Shown here: piece by piece, positions 60,115 to 64,000 of the stretch
How the letters are laid out: each line of letters begins with the position of its first letter
Numbering within the stretch: position 1 is the stretch's first letter
NCBI GenBank assembly: GCA_902168185.1
Contig: CABHOV010000036.1
Coordinates: 1 to 64,000 of the forward strand
Direction: 5' to 3'
Source: an uncultured Bacteroides sp.
GTDB taxonomy: Bacteria; Bacteroidota; Bacteroidia; Cytophagales; Cyclobacteriaceae
Length of the DNA: 64,000 bases
Translations under genes and position numbers: made by a program
Notes under the pieces: generated by a model
The model's database searches: none
Told to the model about the DNA's origin: nothing
The model's input: the letters and a program-made list of their open reading frames with translations, nothing else

Positions 60115-62529
60115 ATGTTATTCAATTATATTAAAATTGCTTTCCGCTCCCTGCAGAAATTCAAAGGATATGCGGCTATCAATTTGCTGGGATTAGCCTT
60201 GGGACTTTCCGGTGGGATCCTGATTATGCTATATGTTATCGATGAAACATCGTATGATAATTTTCATGTTAACGGCGATAGAATTTATCGTGTTGAAAGT
60301 AATTTTTATACACCGGCTTCCGGAGAAGGCGGAGCATTGGCTACCAACGCGTGGCCTGTGGGCGCAGTCCTCAAGAAAGATTTTCCCGAAGTTGAGTCAG
60401 TTCTATATGCGAAGAATGCTTCTTTCTTATTGATAAATCAAGGAGATAAAAGGATCCGTCAAAAGATTCATTTTGTTACGCCTGAGTTCCTGACGATGTT
60501 CTCTTTCCCATTGAAGAAGGGAAATCCTGAGAAAGCATTAACGGAACCCTATACTGCGGTGATCACAGAGTCGATGGCTAATAAACTCTTTCCTGGAGAA
60601 GATGCATTGAACAAAACTATTATACTCTCTGATACGCTTCAATTTATGGTGACGGGTATTCTGGCTGATATACCTGCGAACTCTCATATTCAAATGGATA
60701 TAGCGTTATCTTTTGCTACATACCCTTTGTTCGATACCGATTTTACGTTTGATGAAGGGTGGGGCAATCTGAACGTATCGAACTATATATTACTGAAGGA
60801 AGGAACCGATGTATTAGCATTCCAGGCTAAAGCAGAAACCATTTATCAGGATCATGCCGCGGATATGTTAAAAGAATGGGGTTCGGAAGCGAAAGTTATA
60901 TTCCGGCCACTGCACGATGTTTACCTTCGGGCGAACAATGGCAATAGCATTGGACCTATCGGAAGTGTAGATCGGGTTTACCTCGTATCGGCTATAGCTG
61001 CTTTTGTGATCCTGTTGGCGTGCATCAATTTTGTAAATCTTACTACTGCCCGATCAGTATATAGAGCGAAAGAAGTTGGGCTCCGTAAAGTAGTAGGCTC
61101 TACACGCGGTATATTGATCCGTCAGTTTATCAGCGAATCATTTGTCCTTACCGTTATATCTTTGTTTTTCGCTATTACCATCACAGGCATCGTGTTGCCT
61201 TTCTTCAACTTGTTACTCGATAAACAATATACACTTAGCGCACTATATAGTCCAACAGTACTTTTGGGTATAGCTTGTCTGTTGATTGCAGTGACGTTTC
61301 TGTCTGGTTATTACCCAGCGTTGGTGATGTCAGCGTTGCGACCGGCCGAAGTGTTGAAAGGAAAAATGCATACCAGTACACGTGGTGTACAACTAAGAAG
61401 ATCCCTGGTGGTGTTTCAGTTTGTGATTTCACTGAGCCTCGTATTGGGTACACTGATCGTGGTTAACCAGTTAAAGTATATGCAGCAGCAAACACTGGGG
61501 TTCGCGAAAGATGAGATCTTCGTGATCAATGCTGCACGTGTAAAGTCATCGAACCCGGAAGCCTTTGAAACATTCAGGAACGAAATGAAATCACTCGCAA
61601 ACGTGAAGGAAGTAACATTTACGAATTCACTGCCGGGTAATCCAGGATGGCAGGGACAGATTGCTTTTCCGGAAGGTAAATCTGGTGACGATGCGATTAG
61701 TGTAGAGTATATGGCGGTGGATGACCACTATACGCAAGCGCTCGGGTTGGAAGTAATTGCAGGCGAGCAATTCAATAAAGACCATGCTGCATCTTTAAAA
61801 GACGGACTGATATTGAATGAGACAGCCGTTTCTCTTTTTGGTTGGGCATCACCGGAAGAAGCCATTGGTAAAAAGATCACGTCACCTTCCGGTCATCCTG
61901 AAGGAGAGGTGATCGGTGTGGTTAAAGATTATCATCAACTTGGTTTGCAGCAACACATCGGCCCCATGGTAATGGACTTCAATCCCAGTGTAAGCTATAT
62001 GTATGCTATACGGTATAAGGCAGCCGATACACAGCAATTGATTGAAAGTCTCGGAGCGCTCTGGAAAAAGCATTTCCCCGGTTATGAGTATACTTATTTT
62101 TTCCTGGACCAGGATTTTGAACGGCAGTATCAAACCGAGCAGAAACTTGCCAATGTATTCGGCCTCTTTTCCATTGTAACTATAATTATAGCGATGATCG
62201 GTTTATTAGGACTTGTTTCCTTTATGGTGCTTACCAAGACGAAAGAGATCGGTGTACGCAAAGTGTTAGGCGCAGATATATTCCAGATCACGACATTGCT
62301 TTCAAAGGAATTTATCATGCTGGTAATCGTTGCTAATATTATAGCAGCACCGTTGGCCTGGCTGGCAGCGAGCCGGTGGTTGGAAGGTTATGCAACGCGT
62401 GTCGTTATAAATCCGGTTTTATTTTTTGTAGCATTTGTCGCCCTGCTAACGATTACCTTGTTAACGATTAGTTTCCAAACCGTAAAGGCTGCATCGGCTA
62501 ACCCTATAGATTCACTACGCAGTGAATAG
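60115..62529 (+). CDS. FtsX/MacB-type ABC transporter permease
   Basis: Second tandem permease, 804 aa, with the same two-core, two-FtsX layout. TM1 is YAAINLLGLALGLSGGILIM. FtsX 1 has FVILLACINFVNLTTARSVY and RAKEVGLRKVVGSTRGILIR; FtsX 2 has KTKEIGVRKVLGADIFQITT. It ends NPIDSLRSE, matching its paralogues. Sequence divergence is high outside the FtsX segments, so the duplication is old. No promoter element was found in the 68-bp gap, so it likely shares the upstream promoter. Confidence 0.93.
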   Translation: MLFNYIKIAFRSLQKFKGYAAINLLGLALGLSGGILIMLYVIDETSYDNFHVNGDRIYRVESNFYTPASGEGGALATNAWPVGAVLKKDFPEVESVLYAKNASFLLINQGDKRIRQKIHFVTPEFLTMFSFPLKKGNPEKALTEPYTAVITESMANKLFPGEDALNKTIILSDTLQFMVTGILADIPANSHIQMDIALSFATYPLFDTDFTFDEGWGNLNVSNYILLKEGTDVLAFQAKAETIYQDHAADMLKEWGSEAKVIFRPLHDVYLRANNGNSIGPIGSVDRVYLVSAIAAFVILLACINFVNLTTARSVYRAKEVGLRKVVGSTRGILIRQFISESFVLTVISLFFAITITGIVLPFFNLLLDKQYTLSALYSPTVLLGIACLLIAVTFLSGYYPALVMSALRPAEVLKGKMHTSTRGVQLRRSLVVFQFVISLSLVLGTLIVVNQLKYMQQQTLGFAKDEIFVINAARVKSSNPEAFETFRNEMKSLANVKEVTFTNSLPGNPGWQGQIAFPEGKSGDDAISVEYMAVDDHYTQALGLEVIAGEQFNKDHAASLKDGLILNETAVSLFGWASPEEAIGKKITSPSGHPEGEVIGVVKDYHQLGLQQHIGPMVMDFNPSVSYMYAIRYKAADTQQLIESLGALWKKHFPGYEYTYFFLDQDFERQYQTEQKLANVFGLFSIVTIIIAMIGLLGLVSFMVLTKTKEIGVRKVLGADIFQITTLLSKEFIMLVIVANIIAAPLAWLAASRWLEGYATRVVINPVLFFVAFVALLTITLLTISFQTVKAASANPIDSLRSE

Positions 62530-62589
62530 TGTATAGAAAGTGAATAGTATATTTAAAAAGACAACTCTATAGCCAACAAGAATTAACGT

Positions 62590-64000
62590 ATGATTCTAAA
62601 TTACATCCGACTTTCCTTTCGAAATTTATTACGCGACAGCGTTTATTCAGTCATTAACATTGGTGGTCTTGCGCTTGGTATAGCAGCCAGTATTATGCTT
62701 ATGCTCTGGGTACAGCAAGAGCTGAGCTATGATACTTTTCATAGCAAGGGTGACCGTATCTACAAAGTAAACTCGAAGTTTGAAAACAGCGGAACGATAT
62801 TAACATGGCCCGTAACGCCCGCCCCGATTGCAGTGTTTGGTAAGCAAACTATACCCGCCATTGAAGAAGCGGTGCGTATTTCGGATTATTATGGCACAGC
62901 ACTCTTTACTTATGGCAATAAAAAGATAGTGGAAGATCGCCCGAAGGCTTATGTAGATAATAATTTTTTTAAAGTATTTGATGTCCGGCTTCTGAAAGGT
63001 AATTCTGAAAGTCCTTTTCCGGATACGCGATCCGTAATCCTCTCTTCCTCCGTTGCCAAAAAAGTATTTAATACAGAAGATGCTGTTGGAAAAGTTTTTA
63101 AGCTGAATGATAAAGATGACTATACAGTGGTTGGTATCATGGAGGATTTCCCCAAGAACTCATCGCTTCAGTATGCTATTCTTTTTCCGTTTGAAATACT
63201 GATTAAGGAATACAATGCAAATGAATATTGGAAGACACTTGAATCGGACTGGGGTAATTATAATTACCAGACATTTTTATTGTTGAATGATCGAGCTTCC
63301 GCAGATTCGGTCGCGCAGCAACTCACAAACATTCATCATAAGAATCAAAAAGAATCTGAATCTCTTACCTATATCACGCAGCCGCTTGCTAAACTTCATT
63401 TATATGGCGCTGACCTGAGTGAAGAAGGAATCCAGACGGTGCGTATATTCTTTATCATTGCGTTGGCAATTCTGTTGATCGCGTGCATCAACTATATAAA
63501 TCTGGCTACGGCACGTGCTACCAAACGCGCCAAGGAAGTAGGCGTTCGCAAAACGGTAGGTGCAGATCGTGCGCGATTGATCGTTCAATTTTTGAGTGAG
63601 TCCGCTATAATTTCTGTTCTCGCGTTATTGCTCTCGCTCGTGCTGATCCAGCTTGCTATACCATTTTACAATGCACTGTCGGGCAAAATGCTTTCCTTCA
63701 CGTTAACGGATACAACGGTGGCGTCTCTGGTGGTTGGTTCCCTGTTGCTCACCTGGCTCATATCAGGTCTATACCCTGCGTTGGTATTGTCGGCCTTTAA
63801 ACCGATGGAAGTTATACGTGGTAAACTTACCATCAGTGGTGGCAACTCAACGTTCAGAAAAATCCTGGTGGTAACACAATTCTCATTATCAATTGTAATC
63901 ATTATCTGTACACTGGTTGTAGGGAAACAACTTGATTTTATTCAGAGTAAAAAACTGGGCTTCAATAAAGAGAACACTTTCACATTCGGTTTGCGTGGCA
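62590..64000 (+). CDS. FtsX/MacB-type ABC transporter permease (3' end outside the window)
   Basis: Third tandem permease, open from the ATG at 62590 through the window edge (470 codons). TM1 (YSVINIGGLALGIAASIMLM) and the core domain precede FtsX 1 with FIIALAILLIACINYINLAT and RAKEVGVRKTVGADRARLIV. It is cut in the second half, where the last TM of FtsX 1 (SLSIVIIICTLVVGKQL) is visible. There are no frameshifts or early stops. It begins 60 bp after the previous stop, and no promoter or terminator was found in the gap. Confidence 0.9.
   Translation, partial: MILNYIRLSFRNLLRDSVYSVINIGGLALGIAASIMLMLWVQQELSYDTFHSKGDRIYKVNSKFENSGTILTWPVTPAPIAVFGKQTIPAIEEAVRISDYYGTALFTYGNKKIVEDRPKAYVDNNFFKVFDVRLLKGNSESPFPDTRSVILSSSVAKKVFNTEDAVGKVFKLNDKDDYTVVGIMEDFPKNSSLQYAILFPFEILIKEYNANEYWKTLESDWGNYNYQTFLLLNDRASADSVAQQLTNIHHKNQKESESLTYITQPLAKLHLYGADLSEEGIQTVRIFFIIALAILLIACINYINLATARATKRAKEVGVRKTVGADRARLIVQFLSESAIISVLALLLSLVLIQLAIPFYNALSGKMLSFTLTDTTVASLVVGSLLLTWLISGLYPALVLSAFKPMEVIRGKLTISGGNSTFRKILVVTQFSLSIVIIICTLVVGKQLDFIQSKKLGFNKENTFTFGLRG

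Overview
The window is a continuous stretch of a free-living Bacteroidota chromosome, most likely Cytophagales. The evidence is a SusC/SusD pair with its own lipoprotein, FtsX/MacB-type permease arrays, GIN-domain and WG-repeat proteins, a SMUG2-like uracil glycosylase, and the Bacteroidota -7 promoter element (TAnnTTTG) in front of many genes. Shine-Dalgarno sequences are not evident. I found no rRNA, tRNA, CRISPR array, integrase, transposase or phage gene. The lineage call is an inference from gene content.

Layout. 1-5000: a SusC (cut by the left edge), SusD and small lipoprotein operon ended by a strong terminator. 5000-8500: small stress and envelope genes (msrB, an SGNH hydrolase, an NTF2-like protein, a YHS protein, hsp20). 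8700-16560: an HtrA-type protease, an ALDH7-type aldehyde dehydrogenase, a lone response regulator, a conserved unknown protein and a WG-repeat protein. 16640-23060: a carbohydrate locus (GH43; divergent GH3 and esterase) with a Nudix-fold transcription regulator and paired dyad operators. 23160-26860: a DUF1028 protein, a small unknown, a long gene-poor gap, an alpha/beta hydrolase and a GIN-domain protein. 26980-31900: two FtsX/MacB-type permeases on the minus strand. 32180-37120: SRPBCC, NADAR, aldo/keto reductase plus PhzF, and a response regulator/histidine kinase pair. 37480-45270: a divergent cold-shock pair (CspA and a DEAD-box helicase) and an AddAB-like helicase-nuclease. 45600-54640: a membrane-anchored patatin, then a Crp/Fnr regulator with a TolC/adaptor/RND/DUF2892 efflux operon. 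54740-57490: an SF1 helicase and a SMUG2-like uracil glycosylase. 57690-64000: three tandem FtsX/MacB-type permeases, the last cut by the right edge.

The most notable signal is regulatory. Both permease arrays, 25 kb apart and on opposite strands, carry the same promoter architecture: a sigma-54-like -24/-12 element (TGGCAY-N5-TTGA) and, starting exactly 78 bp upstream of it, a dyad GGAC-N6-GTGC. This suggests that a single sigma-54 enhancer-binding protein, encoded outside the window, controls both arrays. A second strong case is the Crp/Fnr gene. Its recognition helix keeps the CRP residues that read TGTGA, and a TGTGA-N6-TCACA site lies about 41 bp upstream of the predicted start of transcription of the adjacent efflux operon. 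A third is the Nudix regulator, flanked by two TGTGT-N7-ACACA dyads.
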